DNA of 64,000 bases from contig NZ_VKGK01000005.1 in NCBI RefSeq assembly GCF_007197645.1, positions 62,001 to 126,000 on the forward strand, read 5' to 3'. The stretch's first letter is position 1. Every line of letters begins with the position of its first letter. The position numbers and the translations under genes were made by a program. The notes under the pieces are model-generated. The model had not been told where the DNA came from and did no database searches. It saw nothing but the letters and a program-made list of their open reading frames with translations. Shown here one piece after another: positions 26,969-37,540 of this stretch. Source of the DNA: Shewanella hanedai (GTDB taxonomy: Bacteria; Pseudomonadota; Gammaproteobacteria; Enterobacterales; Shewanellaceae).

Positions 26969-29587
26969 TTATTCATCTTTAGGCAGATGACAAATCGTAC
27001 GGGTAAATTGGTTGATTTCGGATTCTATAACTAACTCGCCATGATGTTCAGCCATTAACCAAACATTGAGAATAGACAGGCTCCTGTCGTTCAAATTGGA
27101 TAATAGTTGGCTATTTATCAGTTGAAGTTTTTCAGGAGCAAGTCCAACACCATTGTCCTGAACGCTGATAACTATTTCCTCCTCTTCTTGCTCGACGTTA
27201 ATGGATATGTATCTACCGGTTTGTCGATTAACAAAGGCATGGGTGAGACTGTTATTTATGATGGAGTAAAATAGAAATAGCAGATCCCATGAAGAGACGG
27301 TGATACTAATCTCCTCGTCGCACTCAAGGGTCACTTCAATCTGCTCTTGCATCAGTTTAGATGTAAATACTGCCAGAAAGTGCGTTAAGAATTGCGATAG
27401 GTTGATCGCTTTCATCGTTGCACTTCTGCTGACTAACAGATGTTGGAAGTGCCTTAAGGTGTCTGTATGGTGGGTAAGAACCGTTAACATCTGCTCATTT
27501 TCGATATTGGCTGTCAATCTGTTTTGGCACTCATGGGCGATGAGTTTGTCCAGTTCAAGCATTTGTTGCTTAATCAGATTAGAGAACATATTTGGAAACA
27601 GCAGGTATATATTGGAGTCCATATTTCGCTGTTGAGTATGATTGGAACTCTGCTGTTCTAATCGATTAATCAATTCTCGTTGTTCATTGTTCCTCATGTT
27701 GGTCAGTGTTATCTCTTCTGCTAGTTTACTAACCTCTGTGGAGAGTTGTTGATTAACCGTCTGTAGCTCTTGGGTGATCACTTTTTGGGAGCTGATATCG
27801 AAAGCCATATTTCCAATTGCGGTGAGCTCACCTTCATCATCAAAAATGGGGTATTTGGTCACTTGATAAATAATGTCGCCATGGGGAGAGGGAACCGCTT
27901 GTTCAAAACAGTGAGGTTCTTGAGTCGTTAGGATGATCTTATCTTGCTGCACTATACTTTCGGCAATATGAGATGGAAAAATCTGCAGATCTTTTTTGCC
28001 AATGATGGTGTGTTTCTCTATACCAACAATTTCACAAAACCGATTATTCACTAACGTATATGAACCATTTATATCTTTGATAAAAATTAGATTGTTGGAG
28101 GAGTTTAATAATGAGTTGAGTTGGAGTTTGTTTAATTTGAACTCTTTTTGTGCCAGTTTTTGAACTGCAACTTGCTCCTCTAAAGCGAGATTGTTGGCAT
28201 CTAAACTAGCAAAAGCCACTTCAAGCTGATGGTTTCTGAATACAAATGCTTGAGCTAGCTGCCCCATTTCATCATGGCGAGTCGATGCTTCCAGTTCAAG
28301 TTTAGCAACCTGGTTTCGTTTTAACGCATGCACCATTTTTGAAATAGGTTGGATAAACAGCTTGTGTTGCAATAGGAACAATATGATCAACCCAAACAGT
28401 TGCAGCAGAACTAGGTAAAAACCTATTCGCGCGGCAATATGATTGGCTTCCTCATTAATTGAGTCCAGTGGGGTGACAAGCACAACTTTCCAGAATGTTT
28501 TAGGCATAATGAAAATAGAGACAAGCACGGGTTGCTGATTGTTACTTTCTAAATCGAGTTCAAAAGAGCTGATTAGTTCTGCTTTTTGTAATGTATGACT
28601 TGCACTGAGGTTAATTAAGGCAACAAGTTTATTTACTTGAGTGACATCGCTATTTTCAAATAACCCTGCCAGTTGTTCATCATTGTATATTCGATTTTGG
28701 GCTGCTCGACTGATTAGCTCATTATCAATTTTTATCAATTCCCGTTGAATTTTGCTCAGTTCAGGTTTCTCCTGTGAAAGTTGTTCGAAGGGCTGGAATA
28801 GAGCCGGACTTTCAATTAAAGCTGGGGTCACACGCCTTTCTGGAAAAGCGATGATTTTATTGAGATGGTCTAGTGCAAAAATATAGGCATTATTTTCAGT
28901 TTCTTCATTAATGGCTTCATCGAAAAAGTTGGCTAACCCAGCAAGGGTGATATCGATGGTTGCAACCCCTAAAAATTGATGATCTGACCACATAGGAACA
29001 GACGCGGTTAGCATGGCTTCTTTTGTGTAGGTATCGATATAGGATTGAGACCACAATGGCATGTTTCTAGGGTAGAAACGAATGGGTTTATACCAACTTT
29101 CTAAATGATAATCTGGGCCTCTGTATGTGTTGTACCCCTCTACTGGTTGCAACTCAAGAGTTTCATTTCTTGCCCAAAATAAACTGTCGCGTTCCTTGTC
29201 CTGATTAAAAGCCCCTGGCTCTGGCCAGATCCCACCACCGGTGATCAGTTGATGTTTTCCATCGGCATTCAATATGGTGGGTATCGACTCGCGTAACACT
29301 TGGGTATTGCCACGGTAAAGCTCCCCTAATGAGGCTACCGAGGTGGCTAATGTTTCTATTTTCGTTGTGGTTTTTTCTAGTGTGGCGACGAACGCCAACC
29401 CTTGATTCTGGCTTAATGCTATTTGAGTCTGCAGGTGATGACTTTTCTCTATGCTGAAAATAAGCCAAACACTGGAAATGATGATTAAAGAAGCGATTAA
29501 AAATTGAATAACGGAAAATTTGATTGGTAAACGGTCACGCCAGCGCAAGACCTTTAAAGGGGAGTGGTTTAGGCTGGAATTACCCAT
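26969..29587 (-). CDS. Orphan membrane sensor histidine kinase (dCache-HAMP-PAS-HATPase)
   Basis: An 872-residue protein. Membrane segments lie near residues 24-47 (FSVIQFLIASLIIISSVWLIF) and about 380-402 (GFYLVLLQLFGLIILFLL); between them is a large periplasmic double-Cache-like domain (GIWPEPGAFNQDKERDSLFW, PMWSDHQFLGVATIDITLAG). HAMP, a coiled coil, a PAS domain (NLIFIKDINGSYTLVNNRFC) and a second coiled coil follow. The phosphoacceptor candidate is about His685 in AHECQNRL, and the ATPase has NNSLTHAF and DNGVGL boxes. No response regulator gene is adjacent. The input signal is unknown. Confidence 0.85.
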   Translation of the reverse strand: MGNSSLNHSPLKVLRWRDRLPIKFSVIQFLIASLIIISSVWLIFSIEKSHHLQTQIALSQNQGLAFVATLEKTTTKIETLATSVASLGELYRGNTQVLRESIPTILNADGKHQLITGGGIWPEPGAFNQDKERDSLFWARNETLELQPVEGYNTYRGPDYHLESWYKPIRFYPRNMPLWSQSYIDTYTKEAMLTASVPMWSDHQFLGVATIDITLAGLANFFDEAINEETENNAYIFALDHLNKIIAFPERRVTPALIESPALFQPFEQLSQEKPELSKIQRELIKIDNELISRAAQNRIYNDEQLAGLFENSDVTQVNKLVALINLSASHTLQKAELISSFELDLESNNQQPVLVSIFIMPKTFWKVVLVTPLDSINEEANHIAARIGFYLVLLQLFGLIILFLLQHKLFIQPISKMVHALKRNQVAKLELEASTRHDEMGQLAQAFVFRNHQLEVAFASLDANNLALEEQVAVQKLAQKEFKLNKLQLNSLLNSSNNLIFIKDINGSYTLVNNRFCEIVGIEKHTIIGKKDLQIFPSHIAESIVQQDKIILTTQEPHCFEQAVPSPHGDIIYQVTKYPIFDDEGELTAIGNMAFDISSQKVITQELQTVNQQLSTEVSKLAEEITLTNMRNNEQRELINRLEQQSSNHTQQRNMDSNIYLLFPNMFSNLIKQQMLELDKLIAHECQNRLTANIENEQMLTVLTHHTDTLRHFQHLLVSRSATMKAINLSQFLTHFLAVFTSKLMQEQIEVTLECDEEISITVSSWDLLFLFYSIINNSLTHAFVNRQTGRYISINVEQEEEEIVISVQDNGVGLAPEKLQLINSQLLSNLNDRSLSILNVWLMAEHHGELVIESEINQFTRTICHLPKDE

Positions 29588-30942
<1,355 letters not shown>

Positions 30943-30957
30943 CGGAGCTGTATTAGC

Positions 30958-33345
30958 ATGAAATTTAGTGAATCTTGGCTTCGTGAGTGGGTAAATCCAA
31001 GCATTAGCCGTGACGAATTGTCACATCAAATCACCATGGCTGGTTTAGAAGTTGATGGTGTCGAAGGTGTTGCTGGTGAATTTACTGGTGTCATTATTGG
31101 TGAAGTTGTTGAATGCGGTCAGCATCCAGATGCTGATAAGTTACGCGTAACGAAGATCAATGTTGGTGAAGACGAGCTAATTGATATCGTTTGTGGTGCA
31201 TCTAACTGTCGTCTCGGTATTAAAGTGGCTGTTGCTATGGTAGGTGCTGTCCTTCCTGGCAACTTTAAAATTAAAAAAGCCAAATTACGTGGCGAGCCAT
31301 CTTGCGGCATGCTTTGCTCTTACACTGAGCTTGGTATCAATATTGAAAGTGACGGTATTTTAGAACTTCCATCAGATGCGCCATTAGGAACAGATCTTCG
31401 TGAGTATCTAAGTCTTGATGATGCAGTGATCGAAGTTGATCTTACTGCTAACCGTGCAGATTGCCTCGGTATGGCCGGTCTTGCTCGCGAAGTGGGCGTA
31501 CTAAACCGCCAAGCTGTAATACAACCTACATGGGAAGCAGTTGTCCCATCTATTGACGATACCGTGAATATTGATCTACAGGCGCCAGCGTCGTGTGGAC
31601 GTTATTTAGGTCGTGTGGTTAAAAACGTTAACGTCAAAGCTGCGACACCACTTTGGATGCAAGAAAAATTGCGTCGTAGTGGCATTCGCTCTATCGATCC
31701 AATTGTTGATATTACTAATTATGTATTGGTTGAGTTCGGTCAACCTATGCATGCCTTTGATCTTGCAAAGCTTGAAGGTGATATTCAGATCCGCATGGGT
31801 AATGGTGCTGAGAAGCTCACACTGCTCGATGGTAATGAGATCACCGTTCCAGCTGACAGTTTAGTCATCAGTGATGAAAAGAAGCCTCTAGCGCTCGCAG
31901 GGGTATTTGGTGGTGAATTCTCTGGCGTGAGTAATAAAACGCGAGATATTATGCTGGAATGTGCGTATTTCTCCCCGCTTGCTATTTTAGGCAAGACACG
32001 TCGTTTAGGATTGCACACTGATTCTTCACATCGCTTCGAGCGTGGTGTCGATCCAGAGCTGCAACACAAGGCGATGGATCGTGCTACTCGCTTGGTGCTC
32101 GATATTTGTGGCGGCGAAGCAGGTCCGGTTGCTGAAGCTAAGTCAGATGAGCATTTGCCTAAGCCAGTTGCTATCACGCTGCGTCGTAGCAAACTTGATC
32201 GTATTTTAGGTCATCATATTGCCGATGCTGAAGTGACTGAAATTATCGAGCGTTTAGGTTTTACTGTCGTGACGACTGCTGAGACATGGGAAGTGGTGAC
32301 TGCCACTTACCGTTTCGATATGGCCATCGAAGAAGACCTGATTGAGGAGGTTGCTCGCATCTATGGTTATAACAACATTCCTAATATTGCACCTGTAGGT
32401 TCTTTGAGCATGCCTGATCATAAAGAATCAGACATTAGCTTAAAGCGTGTACGTAGCATGTTAGTTGCACGTGGTTTTCAAGAAGCTATCACCTATAGTT
32501 TTGTGGATCCTAAGATGCAAGCACTGGTTCATCCTGGTGCTGAAGCCATGATTTTACCAAATCCAATCTCAATTGAGATGTCTGCAATGCGTTTATCGAC
32601 GCTAACTGGTCTGCTCAGTGCTGTTGGTTACAATCAAAGTCGTCAACAAAATCGTGTTCGACTTTTTGAGTCTGGATTACGTTTTGTTCCTGATGCAACA
32701 GCTGACTCTGGCGTGCGTCAGCAGGCGATGTTAGGTGCTGTGATTTCCGGTGTTCAAAACGATGAACATTGGTCAATGGAGACAAAAACTGTCGACTTTT
32801 TCGACCTTAAGGGAGATCTTGAGGCAATTATCGGCTTGACAGTGTCCGAGGAAGAATTTACTTTTAGATCAGCAATGCATTCGGCTTTACATCCGGGGCA
32901 ATGTGCTGAAATATTAAGGAATGATAGAGTAATCGGTTTTATTGGGGCAATTCATCCAAGTTTAGAGAAGCCTTTCGGACTCAATGGTAAAACAATTGTT
33001 TTTGAACTGGAACTCGATGCTTTGTTGCATGCGCAACTGCCGTTAGCCCAGACTGTATCTAAGTTTCCAGCTAATCGTCGAGACATCGCCATCGTAGTTG
33101 ATGATGAAGTTCTTGCTGGAGATGTTGTAAAAATGATAAGAAAAGTTGGCCAAAATCAGTTGGTTGGCATAAACTTATTTGACGTATACCAGGGTAAAGG
33201 TGTTGAACCGGGCAAAAAAAGCCTAGCGATAGCACTTACATTACAAGACAACACTCGTACACTTGAAGAGAAGGAGATAGCTGAGATGGTTGATTCAGTT
33301 CTTTCGACTCTCAAGTCAGAGTTCAACGCATTGTTGAGGGATTAA
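30958..33345 (+). CDS. pheT: Phenylalanyl-tRNA synthetase beta subunit
   Basis: A 795-residue subunit, like E. coli PheT. Domains in order are an N-terminal tRNA-binding OB fold ([20 protein letters not shown]), the B3/B4 editing domain, the B5 domain near residues 400-475, the catalytic-like core, and the C-terminal anticodon-binding domain ([18 protein letters not shown]). It starts 15 bases after pheS and ends four bases before ihfA, so all three are one operon. Confidence 0.96.
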   Translation: MKFSESWLREWVNPSISRDELSHQITMAGLEVDGVEGVAGEFTGVIIGEVVECGQHPDADKLRVTKINVGEDELIDIVCGASNCRLGIKVAVAMVGAVLPGNFKIKKAKLRGEPSCGMLCSYTELGINIESDGILELPSDAPLGTDLREYLSLDDAVIEVDLTANRADCLGMAGLAREVGVLNRQAVIQPTWEAVVPSIDDTVNIDLQAPASCGRYLGRVVKNVNVKAATPLWMQEKLRRSGIRSIDPIVDITNYVLVEFGQPMHAFDLAKLEGDIQIRMGNGAEKLTLLDGNEITVPADSLVISDEKKPLALAGVFGGEFSGVSNKTRDIMLECAYFSPLAILGKTRRLGLHTDSSHRFERGVDPELQHKAMDRATRLVLDICGGEAGPVAEAKSDEHLPKPVAITLRRSKLDRILGHHIADAEVTEIIERLGFTVVTTAETWEVVTATYRFDMAIEEDLIEEVARIYGYNNIPNIAPVGSLSMPDHKESDISLKRVRSMLVARGFQEAITYSFVDPKMQALVHPGAEAMILPNPISIEMSAMRLSTLTGLLSAVGYNQSRQQNRVRLFESGLRFVPDATADSGVRQQAMLGAVISGVQNDEHWSMETKTVDFFDLKGDLEAIIGLTVSEEEFTFRSAMHSALHPGQCAEILRNDRVIGFIGAIHPSLEKPFGLNGKTIVFELELDALLHAQLPLAQTVSKFPANRRDIAIVVDDEVLAGDVVKMIRKVGQNQLVGINLFDVYQGKGVEPGKKSLAIALTLQDNTRTLEEKEIAEMVDSVLSTLKSEFNALLRD

Positions 33346-33349
33346 AAGT

Positions 33350-33643
33350 ATGGCACTTACCAAAGCCGAAATGGCAGAGCATCTTTTTGAAACACTTGGA
33401 ATTAACAAGCGTGTGGCTAAGGAGATGGTAGAGGCGTTTTTCGAAGAAATTCGTCAAGCACTCGAAAGTGGTGAGCAGGTCAAGTTATCTGGCTTTGGCA
33501 ATTTTGACCTTAGAGATAAGAATCAAAGACCGGGAAGGAACCCGAAAACAGGCGAAGATATTCCAATCTCTGCTCGCCGAGTTGTAACTTTCCGACCTGG
33601 ACAGAAGCTGAAGAGCAGAGTCGAAGAGGCTAACGCAAAGTAA
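33350..33643 (+). CDS. ihfA: Integration host factor alpha subunit
   Basis: A 97-residue DNA-bending protein. Its beta-arm [20 protein letters not shown] contains the intercalating Pro, and GDF-like [18 protein letters not shown] precedes it. It pairs with IhfB, which is not in the window. It starts four bases after pheT, the same arrangement as in E. coli. A terminator follows. Confidence 0.96.
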   Translation: MALTKAEMAEHLFETLGINKRVAKEMVEAFFEEIRQALESGEQVKLSGFGNFDLRDKNQRPGRNPKTGEDIPISARRVVTFRPGQKLKSRVEEANAK

Positions 33644-33669
33644 GATTTGCTAGTTAGTAAAATGTTAAG

Positions 33670-33691
33670 GCCACTCTTGGAGTGGCTTTTT
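33670..33691 (+). terminator. Rho-independent terminator after ihfA
   Basis: GCCACTC and GAGTGGC pair around TTG and run into five T residues. It separates the pheST-ihfA operon from the acyltransferase gene, which starts only about 30 bases later. Confidence 0.85.
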
Positions 33692-33722
33692 CAGTTTGTT
33701 TATATCGTCAGAGGTTAATTTC

Positions 33723-34658
33723 TTGTCGAGAAAGCCGAAGTATTTTGATAGAAGTTTTCACGCTTCCTTGCTGCACCCTAAATATTGGCTGACATGGGTA
33801 GGGATCCTAATTTTAGTGATCTTTGGCCTGATGCCTGCTTGGTTTCGTGATCCTATCGCGAGATTGCTTGCTAAGTTGGTGATGAAAGTCGCTAAAAAAC
33901 CGCTTTCGGTTGCCAGAGTCAATTTAACGACCTGTTTTCCTGAGAAGTCAGCGGCTGAAATTGACGCGTTGATTATTGATAACGTTGAAAACTTTGTGAT
34001 GATTTTATTAGCTCAATCAGAACTTATGGTGCGTTCGAAAGCAAACATAAGAGATAGAGTAAGATTGCACGGCTTTGAACACGTTATTCAAGCGCGTGAA
34101 GCTGGGCAGCCTGTTATCTTTATCATGCCTCATGTTTGGGGGATTGAGTATGCAGGGCTAAGGCTAAACCTAGATTTGCCAATGGTAAGTATGGCGAAAG
34201 CCCACCGTAATGGTTTGTTCAACTGGTTTAACAACCGAATGCGCAGCAGTCAGGGCGGTAATATTTACATGCGTGAGGCTGGGATAAGAGCACTATTATC
34301 TGAGCTTAAACATGATAATAGTTTTTTCTACCTTCCCGATGAAGATCTCGGTCCGGATAAAAGTGTGTTTGCACCTTTTCTCGGTACGGTTAAAGCCACA
34401 ATACCTGTGGTGGGTCGCTTGGCGCAAGCTGGTAATGCGCAGGTGATGCCAGTTAAGATTGGTTACGATCAAAAGAACTATCGCTTTGAATTAACTGTGA
34501 TGCCTGCTATCTCAGCTGATGAGATGCAAGGTAAAGAGAACGAAGCGATAGCACTCAATAGAGCGGTAGAGCAAGTGATCTTAGCGTATCCAGAACAGTA
34601 CATGTGGTTCCTTAAGGTGCTAAAAACAAGACCGGAAGGCGAGCCTCTACTTTACTAA
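33723..34658 (+). CDS. Lipid A late acyltransferase, LpxL/LpxM family
   Basis: A 311-residue membrane enzyme that adds the secondary acyl chain to Kdo2-lipid IVA using acyl-ACP. FDRSFHASLLHPKYWLTWVG, then a membrane anchor (ILILVIFGLMPAWF), the HVWGIE motif (HX4E, the catalytic pair of the family) and YLPDEDLGP are typical; overall pattern is closest to LpxM. No ATG is available: TTG at 33723-33725 is chosen because AGAGG lies eight bases before it. An earlier in-frame TTG at 33696 lacks such a site. Inner membrane, cytoplasmic face. Confidence 0.88.
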   Translation: MSRKPKYFDRSFHASLLHPKYWLTWVGILILVIFGLMPAWFRDPIARLLAKLVMKVAKKPLSVARVNLTTCFPEKSAAEIDALIIDNVENFVMILLAQSELMVRSKANIRDRVRLHGFEHVIQAREAGQPVIFIMPHVWGIEYAGLRLNLDLPMVSMAKAHRNGLFNWFNNRMRSSQGGNIYMREAGIRALLSELKHDNSFFYLPDEDLGPDKSVFAPFLGTVKATIPVVGRLAQAGNAQVMPVKIGYDQKNYRFELTVMPAISADEMQGKENEAIALNRAVEQVILAYPEQYMWFLKVLKTRPEGEPLLY

Positions 34659-34678
34659 TATTATTGTAGTGACGAAAG

Positions 34679-34715
34679 AAGTGAGTCATATCTTTTGGTA
34701 TTACTCACTTTTTTA
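34679..34715 (+). terminator. Rho-independent terminator after the acyltransferase gene
   Basis: AAGTGAGT and ACTCACTT form the base of a stem with an ATA/TAT inner helix and end in six T residues. Confidence 0.8.
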
Positions 34716-34968
34716 TATCCGAACATCTGCTTTTACCCAATTTAATCAGTTTTTTTATAATATTTCCCCAAAAAGCTAATACCTTGCGACTAGTGCAATT
34801 GTACTAAATGAATCCTTATTAGATCTGTTCGCTGTTTTTTTATAAAGCTGTGACTGTTTCGTGATAAATCCCCTTTATTTTAAGTCGAATATACTTTTCG
34901 GAAATGACTATTTTCCGCTAAAGATGGATACAAATAGATAAAATACAAATGGAATGGGGATAATGAAC
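34716..34968. other. Upstream region of the propeller protein gene
   Basis: This stretch holds no gene. It contains the operator-like sequence TAGTGCAATTGTACTA at 34791-34806, a 16-base palindrome with one mismatched pair, about 165 bases before the start codon. Confidence 0.45.
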
Positions 34969-36000
34969 ATGAAGTTAAAATTTCTTTTACTATCAGTAAT
35001 GTTAGGAAGCGGATATCTCGGGGCCGCAAATGCGTCCTATACAGAGGTTGATCAAGGCACTGTCGCGGTTGCTAATCGGGCGTCGGGTTCGGTATCTATT
35101 ATCGATGTGCAAACTGACAATGTGGTCAATACGCTGATCCTGCCAGCGGCAGCGCAAATTCCTGAGCCTATGTATGTAGTCTACAAAGAAAATCGGCTCT
35201 ATGTAGGGGATAGGGCGAATAACCGTATTGTTGTATACGATAGCTTCGGTTTTAATTTGCTGAAAATAATCCCGACAGGCAGTGGTGTTTTTCACATGTG
35301 GGCAGCAGAAGAGGCGCAGGTGTTACTGGTCAATAATGACATCGACAAAACGGTTACAGTGATCGACACCAACTCTTTGAGTGCCATCAATACTCTTTCT
35401 TTACCCAGTGATCTTTTGGCAGAAGGTTTTAAACCCCATGATGTGTTTATCACCAATAAGGGGAAAAATGCATTTGTCAGTTTAGTGGATGGACAAGATG
35501 GCAATGACTACATCGTCAAACTCTCGATTAAGCGAAACAAAGAGCTTTCTCGCAAAGAGGTGGGAGGAGATCCACATTTATTTATCTCCCCATTAAAGAG
35601 AAATACACTGTACGTACCTTCACAGGATAGTGGCGAGGTATTGGCGTTAAACACTCGAAATCTTGCTACTCGTTATCAATTTGATGTGCCCAACGCACAT
35701 GGCGTATATGCACTAGGCCGTCGTCTTTATGTGACCAATATTGCAGAAGGCGGTGCACATGGACTGTACACTTTGGATGCCAAAGGAAAACACATTATCG
35801 ATACCGACAATACGCCTTATGGCGCACCACATAATATTACTGTGACGGCAAATGGGCAGAAGATTTACGTGACGCATTCAGGTGCAACACAAGATAAGGT
35901 GAGTGTGTACCAAACGATACCCGGTCGGCAGTTACCGAGTTATTTAGGTGAAATAACGGTGCAAAACAATCCGTTTGGCTTAGCTTATATTCCACACTAA
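34969..36000 (+). CDS. Secreted YVTN-type beta-propeller protein
   Basis: A 343-residue protein with a signal peptide (MKLKFLLLSVMLGSGYLGAA preceded by M-N) cleaved near ANA-SY. The rest is a series of propeller blades: GTVAVANRASGSVSIIDVQT, NRLYVGDRANNRIVVYDSFG, LLVNNDIDKTVTVIDTNSL, NTLYVPSQDSGEVLALNTRN and a last blade with KIYVTHSGATQDKVSVYQTI. Such proteins act as periplasmic scaffolds or binders; no function can be named. Of three closely spaced ATG codons, the one at 34969 is chosen because GGGGA lies eight bases before it. It is not near other cytochrome or metal genes. Confidence 0.82.
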   Translation: MKLKFLLLSVMLGSGYLGAANASYTEVDQGTVAVANRASGSVSIIDVQTDNVVNTLILPAAAQIPEPMYVVYKENRLYVGDRANNRIVVYDSFGFNLLKIIPTGSGVFHMWAAEEAQVLLVNNDIDKTVTVIDTNSLSAINTLSLPSDLLAEGFKPHDVFITNKGKNAFVSLVDGQDGNDYIVKLSIKRNKELSRKEVGGDPHLFISPLKRNTLYVPSQDSGEVLALNTRNLATRYQFDVPNAHGVYALGRRLYVTNIAEGGAHGLYTLDAKGKHIIDTDNTPYGAPHNITVTANGQKIYVTHSGATQDKVSVYQTIPGRQLPSYLGEITVQNNPFGLAYIPH

Positions 36001-36340
36001 ATGAGTTGAAGAGGTTTTTTTTATCGGTGACGATACCAATAACCCGTGTTGTCGCAGATATTGGTATTAATGCTGAACACTCTTTAACGGTTTTAAACTC
36101 ATACATCTGTCATGGCAGTTCATATATTGTGCTGCCATTCTCAATTTTTATACTCCGCTCAGGTTCTTTAGCAGTGTTTTTGTCTTCTTTTATGGCTACC
36201 TTTAGTATGTTGACTAATGATTATGATATTGTCATTCTAAATCATGGATCATAGTCCGAGTTGTGCTTGATAGTCTTTGATACCAAGCATCTATATATCC
36301 AGCGTTACCATTTGAATCTTAATTAGGTGTATTGAAGTTA
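36001..36340. other. Intergenic region before pqiA with a 9-base inverted repeat
   Basis: This 340-base gap has a perfect inverted repeat ATACCAATA at 36033-36041 and TATTGGTAT at 36059-36067 with a 17-base loop. The arm sequence resembles the tip of the MITE at 54.8 kb. Two open frames of 82 and 89 codons cross the region on opposite strands, but neither has a ribosome binding site. Confidence 0.45.
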
Positions 36341-37540
36341 ATGATAATTAAGAACACAGAACCAAGCCTAGCGAATGAAACTGAAATTTGTCATGAGTGC
36401 GATCTTAACATCGCGATCCCAAGCTTAAAAATTAATCAAAAAGCAGTCTGCCCACGCTGTGGTTACCTGTTATCCGCTAAACGCGCCAATGCATTTGAAC
36501 GTATTCTTGCTTTTGCTTTTACCGCACTTATTTTCCTGCTGGCATCTGTCTTATTTAATTTTATTTCATTTAAATCTAACGGCTTAGAAAATGATATAAA
36601 GATGTTAGACAGTATTACTATCCTTATTGATAGTGGTTACAGCGCGCTGGCGATCATTGAGATTATTACCGTATTCGTTATCCCCGTTTTTGTACTTGTT
36701 AGCTTGATATATATCGTCTCTTTTCTCAGTCAGGGACGCTATCCAGCGAAAGGGCATGTGCTGATGAATATCATCTTTAAGCTATTGCCGTGGAATATGG
36801 TTGAGATTTTCTTAGTTGGTACCTTGGTTAGCCTTATTAAAATTATCTCAATGGCCGAGATAATTTTAGGCCCTTCTTTTTTTGCCTTTATTCTGTTTTC
36901 AGTTTCTATGACAGCGGTGCTGCTGCACATTGATAAACGTTATTTCTACCAAGCATTAGATTCCACAGCTAAAAAGAACAAAAACGCCTTAACAAGCTCA
37001 GCATTAAAACCCAAATTTGCAGAAACACATGCAACTGATTTTAATCGCAGCTTATCAATTCAAAAGACTTGGGCATTGATCATCACTTCGATTCTTCTCT
37101 ATATTCCAGCCAATATGTTGCCGATAATGAATACTTGGTTTTTAGGTCAGGATGAACCGAGTACCATAATTGGCGGCGTTATATTGCTCTGGCATCATGG
37201 ATCTTATCCAATTGCCATGGTGATATTTATTGCCAGTATCATGGTGCCAATTACCAAAATATTAGTGCTTATCTGGTTAAATTACAGTGTACAGACCCAT
37301 TCAAGGCAATTAGAGCATCAACGTATGAAGATGTATCGAATTGCTGAGTTCATTGGCCGCTGGTCAATGATTGATATTTTTGTGGTGATTATTCTGGCAA
37401 GCCTAGTTCAGCTAGGCAATACCATGAGTATATTCCCCGGCGTGGCTACCTTTGCTTTCTCTGGTGTCGTTATCATGACGATGTTAGCCGCCATGAGTTT
37501 TGAACCAAAATTAATTTATAATCAGACAGAGAACTTATGA
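36341..37540 (+). CDS. pqiA: Paraquat-inducible protein A, inner-membrane subunit
   Basis: A 399-residue membrane protein with two zinc-ribbon-like parts. CHECDL and CPRCGY (residues about 17-41) give two CxxC pairs near the N-terminus; two groups of four transmembrane helices follow (ILAFAFTALIFLLASVLF, then WALIITSILLYIPANMLPI later). PqiA works with PqiB and PqiC to move lipids between the inner and outer membranes. ATG at 36341 is used over an in-frame TTG three codons upstream. Its stop overlaps the pqiB start by four bases. Confidence 0.93.
   Translation: MIIKNTEPSLANETEICHECDLNIAIPSLKINQKAVCPRCGYLLSAKRANAFERILAFAFTALIFLLASVLFNFISFKSNGLENDIKMLDSITILIDSGYSALAIIEIITVFVIPVFVLVSLIYIVSFLSQGRYPAKGHVLMNIIFKLLPWNMVEIFLVGTLVSLIKIISMAEIILGPSFFAFILFSVSMTAVLLHIDKRYFYQALDSTAKKNKNALTSSALKPKFAETHATDFNRSLSIQKTWALIITSILLYIPANMLPIMNTWFLGQDEPSTIIGGVILLWHHGSYPIAMVIFIASIMVPITKILVLIWLNYSVQTHSRQLEHQRMKMYRIAEFIGRWSMIDIFVVIILASLVQLGNTMSIFPGVATFAFSGVVIMTMLAAMSFEPKLIYNQTENL

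Noticed and set aside
36006..36254. 82-codon plus-strand frame after the propeller gene
   Set aside because: It starts with TTG, lacks a ribosome binding site and overlaps an equally long frame on the opposite strand; hydrophobicity alone is not enough.
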